This document shows, one piece after another, positions 6,834 through 15,808 of a DNA stretch of 64,000 nt. Within the stretch, counting starts at the first letter, position 1. Every line of letters begins with the position of its first letter. Source of the DNA: SAR324 cluster bacterium (GTDB taxonomy: Bacteria; SAR324; NAC60-12); assembly GCA_028281495.1 (NCBI GenBank), contig JANQJU010000029.1:310001-374000 (forward strand). Direction: 5' to 3'. The position numbers and the translations under genes were made by a program. The notes beneath the pieces were generated by a model. It was given only the letters and a program-made list of their open reading frames with translations. It did not search any database and was not told where the DNA came from.

Positions 6834-9590
6834 TCAGCCAGTGGTTTTCAAACCGCTGGCAATCGCATTCACGGTGAGCAACAAGTCTGAAAGCAACTTG
6901 TCGTATTGCGATTCATCCGGGTGCAGAGGTCGCCATTGCCGCAAGAGGGTGATCTGGTGCCTATGCAATTGGGTGAGGCTTTTCTTACGCAATTGAAATT
7001 GTTTGAAAGCAAAAGGCTGACGCTGTTCAAACACACCGCCCAAAATCGTTTCTAAAATGGCCTGAGTGCGTCGGAACTCTTCAATAATCAAATCCATAAA
7101 ACGATTTCGAATCGTTTCATCCTGCACGAGAGCGGCATATTCTTGGACCAACTCCAGATCGACCGTGGCTAAGCTAGTTTCGACGTTTGTTAGAATATAG
7201 CGCAGTAGCGGCCATTCTGGGATTTGGTTACAAAGCTCCTGAAACGTTTCGGGTTCACTATTTTTTAGCTCTTCAAAAGCAGTCCCCACACCATACCAAC
7301 CGGGTAAATAAAACCGTGATTGATTCCAACTGAACACCCACGGAATCGCTCGCAAATCATCCAAGGACGAACTTTTTTTCCGGCGTGACGGCCGAGAACC
7401 GATCTTGCTGGATTCGATGGTATCGATTGGCGTGGCCTGCCGATAAAAGGTCATGAATCCTTCCGTGTGAATCAAGGCCTCGTATTTTTTGTGGCTGGTT
7501 TCGGCCAATCGGTCCATCAATGGTTCCAGCGAGTGAGTCTTGGAGGTTGTGTGTTGGTGCCGAATGGTCGTGCCCAAAACACCAGCGACTAGTAGCTCTA
7601 AATTGTAGGTGGCGTTGAGCAAGTTCGCATATTTTTGGGCAATGACTTCGCCTTGCTCCGTCACGCGAAATTGGCCTTGAATCGAGCCGTGTGGCAACCC
7701 TTCTAAAAAATGGTGGGTGGGACCCGCCCCTCGACTGATGGTTCCTCCCCGTCCGTGAAAAAACTGCAGCTTCACCCCATGCCGATTTGCCACTTCGGTT
7801 AGGGAACGCTGCGCACAATAGACGTTCCATTGGCTGGCCAAAATGCCACCATCTTTACAGCTATCGCTGTAGCCAATCATGACCTGCTGCACCAAGTCTT
7901 TACGCCCTCGTAGATGTCGCTGATGTTCTAAGCTGCGGCGGGTCATCGGATGTTCTAAAAACCGATCCAATACATTGGCACTGCGCTGCAAATCATCAAT
8001 CGTTTCAAACAAGGGAACCACATTGAGCGGGCACACCAAACCATTGGGAGTATTAGAAGCTAATCCCACTTCACGAGCCAATAGATAAACCACAAGGAGA
8101 TCGGAAACATCCCGGGTCATACTCACGATCATCGTTCCTAAGCCATGCACTCCATAATCCCCGATATGATCTTTAAGAACTCGATGGCTGCTCAGCACCG
8201 CTGCTGATTTTTCGCCGCATTCCACGTCCGGTTGTACAAAAGGACGGGGAGACTGCAGCTCCTTGTTGATGAAGTCACACCGTTGGGTTTCACTCCAGTT
8301 GGGGAAATCCGTTTCCTGAAGATCGGAGGCAATCAGCAATTCTTCAACCGCCTGGTCATGAAAGCTGCTGTTTTGACGGACATCCAAAGAGGCAAGGTGA
8401 AAGCCAAAGGTTTGTGCCGCTCGGATCGTTTTCAGAACCTCATCATTCGCTAGGCGGCGTGCGCCCACCTCCATGAGAGACTGTCTCAATAGTTCTAAAT
8501 CTTCCATCATTTCCGATACGTACCGATAGCACCCTGGGAACTCTTCAAACTTAGCCGAGGCAAACTTGGCCATCTCGATCGGAAGCCGAAGGATCATCAA
8601 GTTGATATATTGCCGCCACGATTCACCGGGGTTCCTTCGGATCGCCTGTGCACTCCGCTCCCCCAATAGATTTTTGAGGGTTTCGATGCGATCTAGCAAA
8701 ATCTTAGGCGGTGACTGCCGATTGTCCGATAGACTGAGTTGCGTGGTCATCGTGGTGAACCAATCTTTCAAGATCACCATGGCCCCACGTCGCAACTCCA
8801 TCAAAGCGGAACGAGTGACGGCTTCCGTAACAAATGGGTGGCCGTCGCGATCCCCACCCACCCAATTGCCGAAGGAAATTTGAGGAAGGTGCTGAGGATC
8901 GGTGAGCAAGTCCGCATCGAATCCGACTTCTTTCCAAGCTTCTCGCAACCGGCGGTCCAGAATGGGTAGGACTTCAGGAAACACATTTTTGAGATAATGC
9001 AACACATTGTGTAGTTCGTAATAGATGTCTGGCTTTTCCTGGAGCAATTCGCCAGTACGCCACAATCGTTCCAACACCGATTGAATTTGACGCCGTATGG
9101 TTTTCTGCTCCAGATGAGTCCAGATGGGATTTTCTCGCTTCACTAACAACAGATACAATTCTCGATGGTGTTCCAAAACGGTAGTCCGTTTCGCCTCGGT
9201 CGGATGCGCCGTGAACACCGCTTCCACGTAAATTTCAGGAATCAATTTTGCGATTTGATTCTGATCCAATCCCAAATCTTTGAGTTTCTTCAGATTCATA
9301 CCCCACAACCCTTCTTCATGAGTGAGGCTGTCGGTTGTTTTTTCTAATTTTCTTCGGAATTGGGTCGCTGTGTTTTCTTCTACAATGTTCATGAGTTGAA
9401 ACAAAATCGAATAGGCCTGAACATGACGAATCGAGGCAAAGGGCCGTTCTTCTCCTCCGTCTTGGGCCAGTGCTTGAGCCAATTCTGGCTCGTTGACCTC
9501 TTTCAGGACTTGGCGAAAACATCCCAAGAGGAAATCCCAATCTTGATCGAATTTTTCAAATGCAGCTTGTTTCAATAATTCTGCTTCCAT
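6834..9590 (-). CDS. ppc: phosphoenolpyruvate carboxylase
   Basis: This 918-residue enzyme converts PEP and bicarbonate to oxaloacetate, replenishing the TCA cycle in the cytoplasm. All bacterial-type PEPC hallmarks are present: VFTAHPTEAKRT with the catalytic His, GNWVGGDRDGHPFVT, GYSDSCKDGG, the FHGRGGTISRGAGPTH loop, GSIQGQFRVTEQGE, and a C-terminus ending in Thr-Gly, as the family requires for activity. Length fits the usual 880-970. The ATG at 9590 has AGGAAGGA upstream; the frame extends to 9701, but those extra residues do not resemble PEPC. It is a single transcription unit or the last gene after moaB, 130 bp upstream. The oxaloacetate produced is also the classical co-substrate of citrate synthase, relevant to the fusion enzyme at 22.8 kb. 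Confidence 0.98.
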   Translation of the reverse strand: MEAELLKQAAFEKFDQDWDFLLGCFRQVLKEVNEPELAQALAQDGGEERPFASIRHVQAYSILFQLMNIVEENTATQFRRKLEKTTDSLTHEEGLWGMNLKKLKDLGLDQNQIAKLIPEIYVEAVFTAHPTEAKRTTVLEHHRELYLLLVKRENPIWTHLEQKTIRRQIQSVLERLWRTGELLQEKPDIYYELHNVLHYLKNVFPEVLPILDRRLREAWKEVGFDADLLTDPQHLPQISFGNWVGGDRDGHPFVTEAVTRSALMELRRGAMVILKDWFTTMTTQLSLSDNRQSPPKILLDRIETLKNLLGERSAQAIRRNPGESWRQYINLMILRLPIEMAKFASAKFEEFPGCYRYVSEMMEDLELLRQSLMEVGARRLANDEVLKTIRAAQTFGFHLASLDVRQNSSFHDQAVEELLIASDLQETDFPNWSETQRCDFINKELQSPRPFVQPDVECGEKSAAVLSSHRVLKDHIGDYGVHGLGTMIVSMTRDVSDLLVVYLLAREVGLASNTPNGLVCPLNVVPLFETIDDLQRSANVLDRFLEHPMTRRSLEHQRHLRGRKDLVQQVMIGYSDSCKDGGILASQWNVYCAQRSLTEVANRHGVKLQFFHGRGGTISRGAGPTHHFLEGLPHGSIQGQFRVTEQGEVIAQKYANLLNATYNLELLVAGVLGTTIRHQHTTSKTHSLEPLMDRLAETSHKKYEALIHTEGFMTFYRQATPIDTIESSKIGSRPSRRKKSSSLDDLRAIPWVFSWNQSRFYLPGWYGVGTAFEELKNSEPETFQELCNQIPEWPLLRYILTNVETSLATVDLELVQEYAALVQDETIRNRFMDLIIEEFRRTQAILETILGGVFEQRQPFAFKQFQLRKKSLTQLHRHQITLLRQWRPLHPDESQYDKLLSDLLLTVNAIASGLKTTG

Positions 9591-9720
9591 AATCCTTCCT
9601 TCATAATGGGTTGATGTCACAGGAGGGTTCGAAAACGAGACACCCTCACACCTCTGATTGCATTCGACTGGTAGCCCGGATGAGTCTGGAGATTCCAACA
9701 CGACTTTCCCGGGAATGGGG

Positions 9721-10242
9721 TTACGCTTCTTTCAAACGAGGGATCAATTCAGCAAAGTTGCAGGGACGATGACGCACGTCCAATTGATCCTGGAGGATGT
9801 GGTCCCACCCGGTACGACAAGCCCCTGAAGAACCGGGAAGGCAAAAGATATAAGTTCCATTGGCCACGCCAGCCAATGCACGGGATTGCACCGTGGAAGT
9901 TTTGATTTCTTGAAACGAGATCCAACGAAACAATTCACCGAATCCTTCAATCTGTTTGTCCAGCAACGGCTGGATCGCTTCTGGGGTACCATCGCGTCCG
10001 GTGACTCCGGTCCCTCCGGTCGTGATCACCACCTCGACCGAATCCGAAGCGATCCAACGCGAGACCGCCTCTCGGATTTTGTAAATATTGTCGGGAACGA
10101 TCACTTTCTCTGCCAGTTGGTGTCCTGCATCTGAAAGCCGTTGTGTCAATACTTTCCCGGAAGTGTCATTGGCCTCGGTACGTGTGTCGGAAACCGTCAT
10201 AATGGCGATGTTTAGGGATAAAAAAGCTTTTTCCGAACTCAT
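9721..10242 (-). CDS. moaB: molybdenum cofactor biosynthesis protein B
   Basis: A 173-residue MoaB/MogA-fold protein that takes part in molybdopterin adenylylation or molybdenum insertion during Moco synthesis in the cytoplasm. It shows the family core: an N-terminal beta strand NIAIMTVSDTRT, the T-T-G-G-T-G-V-T-G-R-D loop near residues 75-85 and the LPGSSGA motif near 134-140. Length is typical. No other moa, moe or mog genes are in the window. Upstream on the same strand is a small secreted protein gene 23 bp away, which suggests co-transcription. Confidence 0.95.
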   Translation of the reverse strand: MSSEKAFLSLNIAIMTVSDTRTEANDTSGKVLTQRLSDAGHQLAEKVIVPDNIYKIREAVSRWIASDSVEVVITTGGTGVTGRDGTPEAIQPLLDKQIEGFGELFRWISFQEIKTSTVQSRALAGVANGTYIFCLPGSSGACRTGWDHILQDQLDVRHRPCNFAELIPRLKEA

Positions 10243-10265
10243 AGATTCCTTTCACAAAAAAAGAT

Positions 10266-10700
10266 TTACGAATTTCCACAGATTTTTTGCAGTTGCTCAA
10301 ATGCTTTATCAATAGGTTCCATCGTGGTTCGACTCACTCCAGGCAAGGTGTAATTGCTCCAATTGGGAAACCGGTCTCCTAACCAGCTGGCTCCTAAACA
10401 AACCTGGGTGGTGCACTGAAATGCAGTGGCAGGTTGTTCTCCCTTGCCAGGAATGATTTGGACTTCTGTTAATGGAATTTGGATAAACTGGGCTTCGTTG
10501 TTGACAAGATAAGCTTGAAAGGTACAGCCATCTTCCATGAACCGATAATTGAATAACCGTGACGCATTGGGATCCTGATTCAAGCCTTTCACAATCGTCT
10601 CTCGAAGCTCGCCAGGGGTAGGAGCTGCCATCACGCCATTCCCGGTGATGATTCCGAAGCAAACACTCAGTAACAATTTTCGGAAATTTCTCTTTTTCAT
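10266..10700 (-). CDS. small secreted protein of unknown function
   Basis: A 144-residue protein with a clear Sec signal peptide: MKKRNFRK, a hydrophobic core about residues 9-22, and a probable cleavage after the VMAA segment. The mature part (about 118 residues) has four cysteines (in GCTF, FQCTTQVC and KICGNS), which may form disulfides in the periplasm. I recognise no domain. It precedes moaB by 23 bp on the same strand. Function unknown. Confidence 0.75.
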   Translation of the reverse strand: MKKRNFRKLLLSVCFGIITGNGVMAAPTPGELRETIVKGLNQDPNASRLFNYRFMEDGCTFQAYLVNNEAQFIQIPLTEVQIIPGKGEQPATAFQCTTQVCLGASWLGDRFPNWSNYTLPGVSRTTMEPIDKAFEQLQKICGNS

Positions 10701-10832
10701 TACTAACCTCTTGAAATTTATAGTTATTAAAAAATTTGCCTTTCTTCTTTAGGAGACTTCACCCACCTTTATTATTCTTTTTTCCCGTTTCCTTAGCACA
10801 TTCCTAGCCACTCTCCAGCCAAACAGACCGTT

Positions 10833-11984
10833 ATGCAGATCCGAAGTTACACGACCTTACGAAACCTGCCTGAAGTCGCATGGACTCAACTCATTGGTAA
10901 TCATTTTCCTTTTGCTGAATACCAGTATCTCTTGGCAATGGAATATGGTCATTGTGTTGGCGAGTCCGCAGGCTGGGAACCCTATTATCTCACCGCCTGG
11001 GAACGTGATCGATTGGTGGGAGCCACTTACCTGTATCTGAAGGACAATAGCTATGGAGAGTATATTTTTGACTGGGAATGGGCCCATGCTTACATGATGC
11101 ACGGCAAGCAGTATTATCCCAAACTGACTTGTGCCGCTCCCTTCACCCCTGCCACGGGAGCGAAACTTCTGGTTCATCCAGAAGCAGACTATTCTTCGGT
11201 GAGTCAAGTCCTTGTCAATGCGGCTCGTGAATTGTCTCAAGAACTGCGTTGCAGTTCACTTCATTATTTATTCATCCCCAAATCTGAGATTCCCGTCTTC
11301 GAAGCGATGGGGTTTGGTGTTCGTTACAGCTATCAATTCCATTGGAAAAACAACGACTATTCCGATTTTGCAGCCTTTGTGGACACCTTGAAACGAAAGC
11401 GTCGCAAAGAAATCTTAAGGGAACGCCGCTTGGTTCGAGAACAAGGAATCAACATCCAGACCTTCACAGGCGATGCATTGCTTCCCGAACACAGTGACGT
11501 CATGTACGACTTTTATTTATCGACCGTTTATAAAAAAGGAGGACACGATTACCTGTCTCGCGAATTTTTCCAATATGTCTTTCGTAACATGAAATCTAGC
11601 ATTGTGCTGGTGTTGGCTGAGTGGGGAGGAGAATGGGTGGCCGGTGCGATCAACTACCGCAAAGGGGACTGCATGTACGGTCGGTATTGGGGGTGTTTAG
11701 AAAAATTCAAACACCTGCATTTTGAATTGTGCTATTACCAACCCATTGACTATGCTATTTCACATCAAATCCATTTGTTTGAAGCCGGAGCGCAAGGTTC
11801 TCACAAAATCCAACGTGGGTTCTTGCCCGAACTTACGTACAGTGCGCATTGGATCCGAAACTCTCAATTTCGTCATGCCATCGGGCGCTTTCTGGAAGAA
11901 GAACGTCAGGCCATTGTATCCAGCTTCAAAGATAGTGAAGAGCGTATGCCCTACAAAGCCCAAGTCACCTTGGGAGACCCATAA
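10833..11984 (+). CDS. FemAB-like / PF04339 (DUF482) acyltransferase-fold protein
   Basis: A 383-residue protein of the PF04339 type, a double-GNAT fold related to FemAB peptidyltransferases and annotated in databases as 'peptidoglycan biosynthesis/recognition'. Supporting segments are WEPYYLTAWERDRLVGATYLYLK and EYIFDWEWAHAY near residues 47-92, KLTCAAPFTPATGAKLL near 110, LKRKRRKEILRERR near 188-202 and FELCYYQPIDYAI in the C-terminal third. It probably transfers an acyl or aminoacyl group; the substrate is not known. The gene leads a three-gene plus-strand run (17 bp to the sensor kinase, then the FG-GAP lipoprotein). Confidence 0.85.
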   Translation: MQIRSYTTLRNLPEVAWTQLIGNHFPFAEYQYLLAMEYGHCVGESAGWEPYYLTAWERDRLVGATYLYLKDNSYGEYIFDWEWAHAYMMHGKQYYPKLTCAAPFTPATGAKLLVHPEADYSSVSQVLVNAARELSQELRCSSLHYLFIPKSEIPVFEAMGFGVRYSYQFHWKNNDYSDFAAFVDTLKRKRRKEILRERRLVREQGINIQTFTGDALLPEHSDVMYDFYLSTVYKKGGHDYLSREFFQYVFRNMKSSIVLVLAEWGGEWVAGAINYRKGDCMYGRYWGCLEKFKHLHFELCYYQPIDYAISHQIHLFEAGAQGSHKIQRGFLPELTYSAHWIRNSQFRHAIGRFLEEERQAIVSSFKDSEERMPYKAQVTLGDP

Positions 11985-12001
11985 CCCCAGCAGGAGGGGC
12001 C

Positions 12002-14104
12002 ATGAGTGACAAACCCATCTCTCGAAACATTCCCCACTGGAATTACCTTCCCCAAAGTGTTCAGCAATCGCTGGAAAACCTGATGGAGTTCGGATCACAT
12101 CTAGAAAACTTAGATGATGACGTGCAAGAAGCGTTGTTCCGCATCACTGGACGGTGTGGTGAACTGCTCGGCAAATTTGCTCACCTCAATGGACACCGGC
12201 ACCACGTCACCGATACCTTAGACGATCGCGTGGCGTTATTAAAAAAAGTGCGTTTGTTTCAAGACTTGAACGACTTCGACCTGATCATGGTGGCCGATCA
12301 AATGGAAGAAGTCACCCTGCCTCCTCAAACGGATTTGCTCACCCAACACCAGCAACCCGATGCCGTGATTTTTATTGGTGGCGGCAAGGTTGCAATCTTG
12401 GTCAATGACGAGCTTGTCGCCCATCGCGGCGCAGGGGACTGTATTGGAGAGATGTCTTGCCTCCGAAGTGAACCCGTTTCTGCCACCGTTCAAACGGTTA
12501 CCGAATGCCAGATTTTCCGTATTCTCAAAGATAACTTTCTGGCCACTATGAACAAATTTCCCCAGTTGTGGCGAAAACTCTTTTTAGAACTCACCGAACG
12601 TTTTGCCACTCTCAACGAACGCACGAGCGAAATCTTACAGCATTCGCCTCAAGGCCTTTTGAAAATCACCAAAACCGGCCTGATCAGCAACGAATACTCG
12701 TCGCAAAGCGTGGCGTACTTGGGCACGCAAGAATTGGAAGGCAAATCCTTTGCTGAAACCGTATTTGCCGATAGTCAGCCCAAAATTGAAGGGTGGGACA
12801 AAATCTTCCCCTTGTTGTTTGAAGAGAACATTTCCCTTGGTTTTGAAGAGGTCGCGGAACTCCTTCCCAAAGAAACCGCCTTTTTGCACCCTGACGGCAA
12901 CACCCGTCATTATTTGATGTCGTACTACCCGTGTTACAACCCACAAAAAGAGCTGGTGGCAATTGATATTGGGATCGAAGATGTGACCGAAGAACGCGAG
13001 ATGGCCAAAAAGAAAGCGGCCCTCGAACTGGAACGCGAAATTCTTAAAAAGATCTACGACGACCCGGAATCCTACCTCAATACCTTGGAATTGGCGCGAG
13101 ACACCTCCACTCACCTCATGCAGCTCGCAGAGGTTCTTGATGAAATGTTGACGTCTTATACCGGTCAATTCGACCGCATCCCTTTGCAACATGAAGATGA
13201 GCAAATTTTAGAAACCATGCGACAGTTGCACACGCTCAAAGGCATGAGTGGCATCTTTCTACTGGATGATTTGAAATATGTCGTTCATCGAATCGAAGAA
13301 TATGTGCGTGGGATTCAAAATCACCGAACGATCACCCCGTATCAGGTCCAACATATTCGAGAAAAACACGCCGAGATGAATGATCAAATTTCCTATGCCC
13401 ATTCCTTGTTAGAGTCGATGAGCACCGAGTTGCGACGGCGTCTGACTGGAATCGTATTCTCCCTGGAAGAATTCCGCGCTTTCAAAGCCTCGGTGGTGCA
13501 AAAAAACTGGAACGCCGTACAGGTGATGCTGAATAAATTAGAAAAGGTTTCTGCTCGTAAACTGGTGCAACAGTGGAAACAAGAAGTGAGTTTATTGGGC
13601 GACCGTTTAGAAAAACAAATCCGTCTCCGAATGGACGGAGACAATGTGTATTTACCGCGAGCCATGTACGAACGGTTGGCCCCTCCCTTGGTGCACATAC
13701 TCCGTAATTGTGTCGATCACGGCATCGAGCCTCCAGCCGAACGCATGGAACTGGGAAAAACAGAGTATGGCACGATTACTGTCAACATGAAGCGTTTGGA
13801 AGGGCAGTTCATTCTTGAAATTGCAGATGATGGTAAAGGATTGGATTTCGAAAAAATTGCTGAAAAAGCGCAAGAAAATCCAAATTTGGTTCCTTCTGAA
13901 GTCCAAACCCGTATTACCCAAAACCGTGTTTGGGAAATCTTGTTTCTCCCTGGCTTCAGCACGGCTCGTGAAGTCACGGATCTCTCAGGTCGAGGAGTGG
14001 GTCTGGATGCTGTCCAAACCGCCATCACCGAGTTGGGAGGCCATATCGAGGTTGATAGCGACCTTGGCCTGGGTACCACCTTTCGGTTTGTGCTGCCCTT
14101 ATAA
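12002..14104 (+). CDS. CheA-like histidine kinase with N-terminal cNMP-binding domain
   Basis: A 700-residue cytoplasmic signalling protein with no membrane span. Order: a helical N-terminus; a cyclic-nucleotide-binding domain about 80-205 (pocket GDCIGEMSCL near 145-154); a PAS-like region about 212-335; an HPt domain with phospho-acceptor His410 in LHTLKGMSG; and a CheA-type HATPase about 555-700 with N-box HILRNCVDHGIE (566-576), DDGKG (609-613) and GRGVGLDAV (663-671). It lacks the CheW-like P5 domain and has no receiver, so it is not a chemoreceptor-coupled CheA; the partner response regulator is not in the window. The start has GGAGG upstream. Presumably cyclic nucleotide binding controls phosphorelay output. 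Confidence 0.92.
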   Translation: MSDKPISRNIPHWNYLPQSVQQSLENLMEFGSHLENLDDDVQEALFRITGRCGELLGKFAHLNGHRHHVTDTLDDRVALLKKVRLFQDLNDFDLIMVADQMEEVTLPPQTDLLTQHQQPDAVIFIGGGKVAILVNDELVAHRGAGDCIGEMSCLRSEPVSATVQTVTECQIFRILKDNFLATMNKFPQLWRKLFLELTERFATLNERTSEILQHSPQGLLKITKTGLISNEYSSQSVAYLGTQELEGKSFAETVFADSQPKIEGWDKIFPLLFEENISLGFEEVAELLPKETAFLHPDGNTRHYLMSYYPCYNPQKELVAIDIGIEDVTEEREMAKKKAALELEREILKKIYDDPESYLNTLELARDTSTHLMQLAEVLDEMLTSYTGQFDRIPLQHEDEQILETMRQLHTLKGMSGIFLLDDLKYVVHRIEEYVRGIQNHRTITPYQVQHIREKHAEMNDQISYAHSLLESMSTELRRRLTGIVFSLEEFRAFKASVVQKNWNAVQVMLNKLEKVSARKLVQQWKQEVSLLGDRLEKQIRLRMDGDNVYLPRAMYERLAPPLVHILRNCVDHGIEPPAERMELGKTEYGTITVNMKRLEGQFILEIADDGKGLDFEKIAEKAQENPNLVPSEVQTRITQNRVWEILFLPGFSTAREVTDLSGRGVGLDAVQTAITELGGHIEVDSDLGLGTTFRFVLPL

Positions 14105-14151
14105 TTCACAAACTACCTCAATTCCACGTCCCTAATTGATGGAGTTTCCTT

Positions 14152-15708
14152 ATGAAATGCGAGCCTTTTTGGTTATTAATCCTTTCTCTCAGTCTGTCCT
14201 CTTGCTTTTTCGTCAGTGAAAATATTCGAGAAGCCCCTGACATCCAGCCGTTTGCGGCGTTTCAAGAAATTCCTGTGGATTTCCAGCATCGATGGGATGA
14301 CGACAATAGCCATCCCTTTGTGGGTTCCGCCGTGATTGATGTCGAAGGCGATGGGCAAATGGAAGTGTTTATCGGTGGTGGTTTGGGCCAGCCCGATGCT
14401 TTATTTGGTTTTCGGCAAGGACGGTTGGTCAACCGGATCGAAGGCACGGGATTGTCTCACGATTCGGCAACCTATGGAGCCGTTTCCATCGATGTGGACA
14501 ACAATGGCAGTACCGATTTGATTGTTTGCCGACAAGCGGGCCTTTTCCTCTATTTGAATCAAGGCGGAAAATTCGAAGAACGCAAAATTCCCGTCGACCT
14601 TCCTGAAGATTCCGTACCAATGGCCGTCACCGTTTCTGATATCGATAAAGACGGGGACGGCGATCTATATGTCAGCGCCTTTATCGATACCGCCCATTTC
14701 CAATCAGCGACGTTCAATGATCCCAAACATGCTAAACCCAACCGGCTTCTGCTCAACAACGGTAATTTGACTTTTACCGATATCACAGACGCCTCAGGAA
14801 CGGCCTCGCTGCAAAACACGTTTCTTTCCGTTTTTGTCGATTTGGATGGAGACACGTGGCAGGATCTCGTGGTGGCTCAAAATACCGGGGAAATCGAGTT
14901 CTTCAAAAACCGAGGGGATGCCACCTTTGAATCCATTCCGACCCAATCTGGGTATGGGTTTTGGATGGGTTTGGCTGTTGGCGATATTGACAAGGATGGG
15001 GATCAAGACCTCTACTTCAGCAATCTGGGAAATTCGATTCCCGACTTTCTCACGGAAGGCGATCTCCGCGACGACCAGCGCCACGAAGCCGAATGGTTGC
15101 TGTTTCGAAACGATGGTAATTTTCAGTTCACCAACGTCACAGAACCCTACCAATTGACCGGATTTGGCTTTGCTTGGGGAGCTGTGTTTGAAGATCTCAA
15201 CCTGGATGGGAATCTCGATTTGCTGGTGGCCCAAAATTACATCAAATGGCCCCTGCACAAGCTTTCCAAGCTGCCAGGAAAAACATTGTTACAGCATAAC
15301 CAAGCCTTCTATCATGTGAGCGCTCTCGGTTTGGAAAACCCTCATTTCGGTCAAACTCCACTGATTCTTGACCTCAATGGAGATAGCAAACCCGATGTGG
15401 TGTGGGTGAACATGAACGGTCCAGCCACAGCTTTTTTAAACACCGTGGATAGCCATTACGTCCATGTCCCTGTACCCGACACCGTATCGGCATTGGGCAC
15501 CGAAGTCACTTTAGAAACGACCTCCGGACACAGCTACACCCGCATCGTGACTTCGGGTGTGGGTCTAATGAGCGATCAAACCTCAGACATCGTGTTTGGC
15601 TTGGGAACCAACGATAAAGCTCAACGGCTCATCATTCGATTTTCAGAGGGAAAACAAAAGGTTATTGAAAACCCAGCGATTGACCAGCCACTTGATATTG
15701 GCTGGTGA
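14152..15708 (+). CDS. FG-GAP/VCBS-repeat lipoprotein with ASPIC/UnbV domain
   Basis: A 518-residue exported protein. The N-terminal hydrophobic segment ends in the lipobox LSSC (Cys18), so it is a lipoprotein. Several FG-GAP/VCBS-type blades follow, each with calcium-binding DxDxDG loops (for example DIDKDGDGD, DLDGDTWQD, DIDKDGDQD, DLNLDGNLD), predicted to form a beta-propeller. The C-terminal 80 residues (from about SALGTEVTLETTSG) match the ASPIC/UnbV domain, as in CRTAC1-type proteins. Likely a cell-surface or periplasmic ligand-binding protein. It is the third gene of the FemAB-like / kinase run, 47 bp after the kinase. The binding partner is unknown. Confidence 0.9.
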   Translation: MKCEPFWLLILSLSLSSCFFVSENIREAPDIQPFAAFQEIPVDFQHRWDDDNSHPFVGSAVIDVEGDGQMEVFIGGGLGQPDALFGFRQGRLVNRIEGTGLSHDSATYGAVSIDVDNNGSTDLIVCRQAGLFLYLNQGGKFEERKIPVDLPEDSVPMAVTVSDIDKDGDGDLYVSAFIDTAHFQSATFNDPKHAKPNRLLLNNGNLTFTDITDASGTASLQNTFLSVFVDLDGDTWQDLVVAQNTGEIEFFKNRGDATFESIPTQSGYGFWMGLAVGDIDKDGDQDLYFSNLGNSIPDFLTEGDLRDDQRHEAEWLLFRNDGNFQFTNVTEPYQLTGFGFAWGAVFEDLNLDGNLDLLVAQNYIKWPLHKLSKLPGKTLLQHNQAFYHVSALGLENPHFGQTPLILDLNGDSKPDVVWVNMNGPATAFLNTVDSHYVHVPVPDTVSALGTEVTLETTSGHSYTRIVTSGVGLMSDQTSDIVFGLGTNDKAQRLIIRFSEGKQKVIENPAIDQPLDIGW

Positions 15709-15736
15709 TACATTGCCTAGCAGTATGATTGATGGG

Positions 15737-15796
15737 GATACATTGGCAGGTGATATGTCGACCCGTGATATGTTGACCGGTGACAAAAATGAGTGA
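15737..15796. repeat. 15-bp tandem repeat, about 4 degenerate copies
   Basis: Units begin at 15737 (GATACATTGGCAGGT), 15752 (GATATGTCGACCCGT), 15767 (GATATGTTGACCGGT) and 15782 (more degenerate). The array lies in the 100-bp gap between the stop codons of the FG-GAP lipoprotein and the convergent GNAT ceramide-synthase-like gene. Confidence 0.85.
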
Positions 15797-15808
15797 TTCG
15801 GAAGGCGG

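Noticed and set aside
9591..9720. Hairpin GAGGGT/ACCCTC in the leader of the PEP carboxylase gene as a tRNA, riboswitch or attenuator
   Set aside because: The stem is only about six base pairs with a 13-base loop, no T-tract or conserved core, and no cloverleaf can be drawn.
12635..13204. 189-residue minus-strand ORF, Phe-rich
   Set aside because: Antisense to the CheA-like kinase, which has complete motifs on the plus strand.
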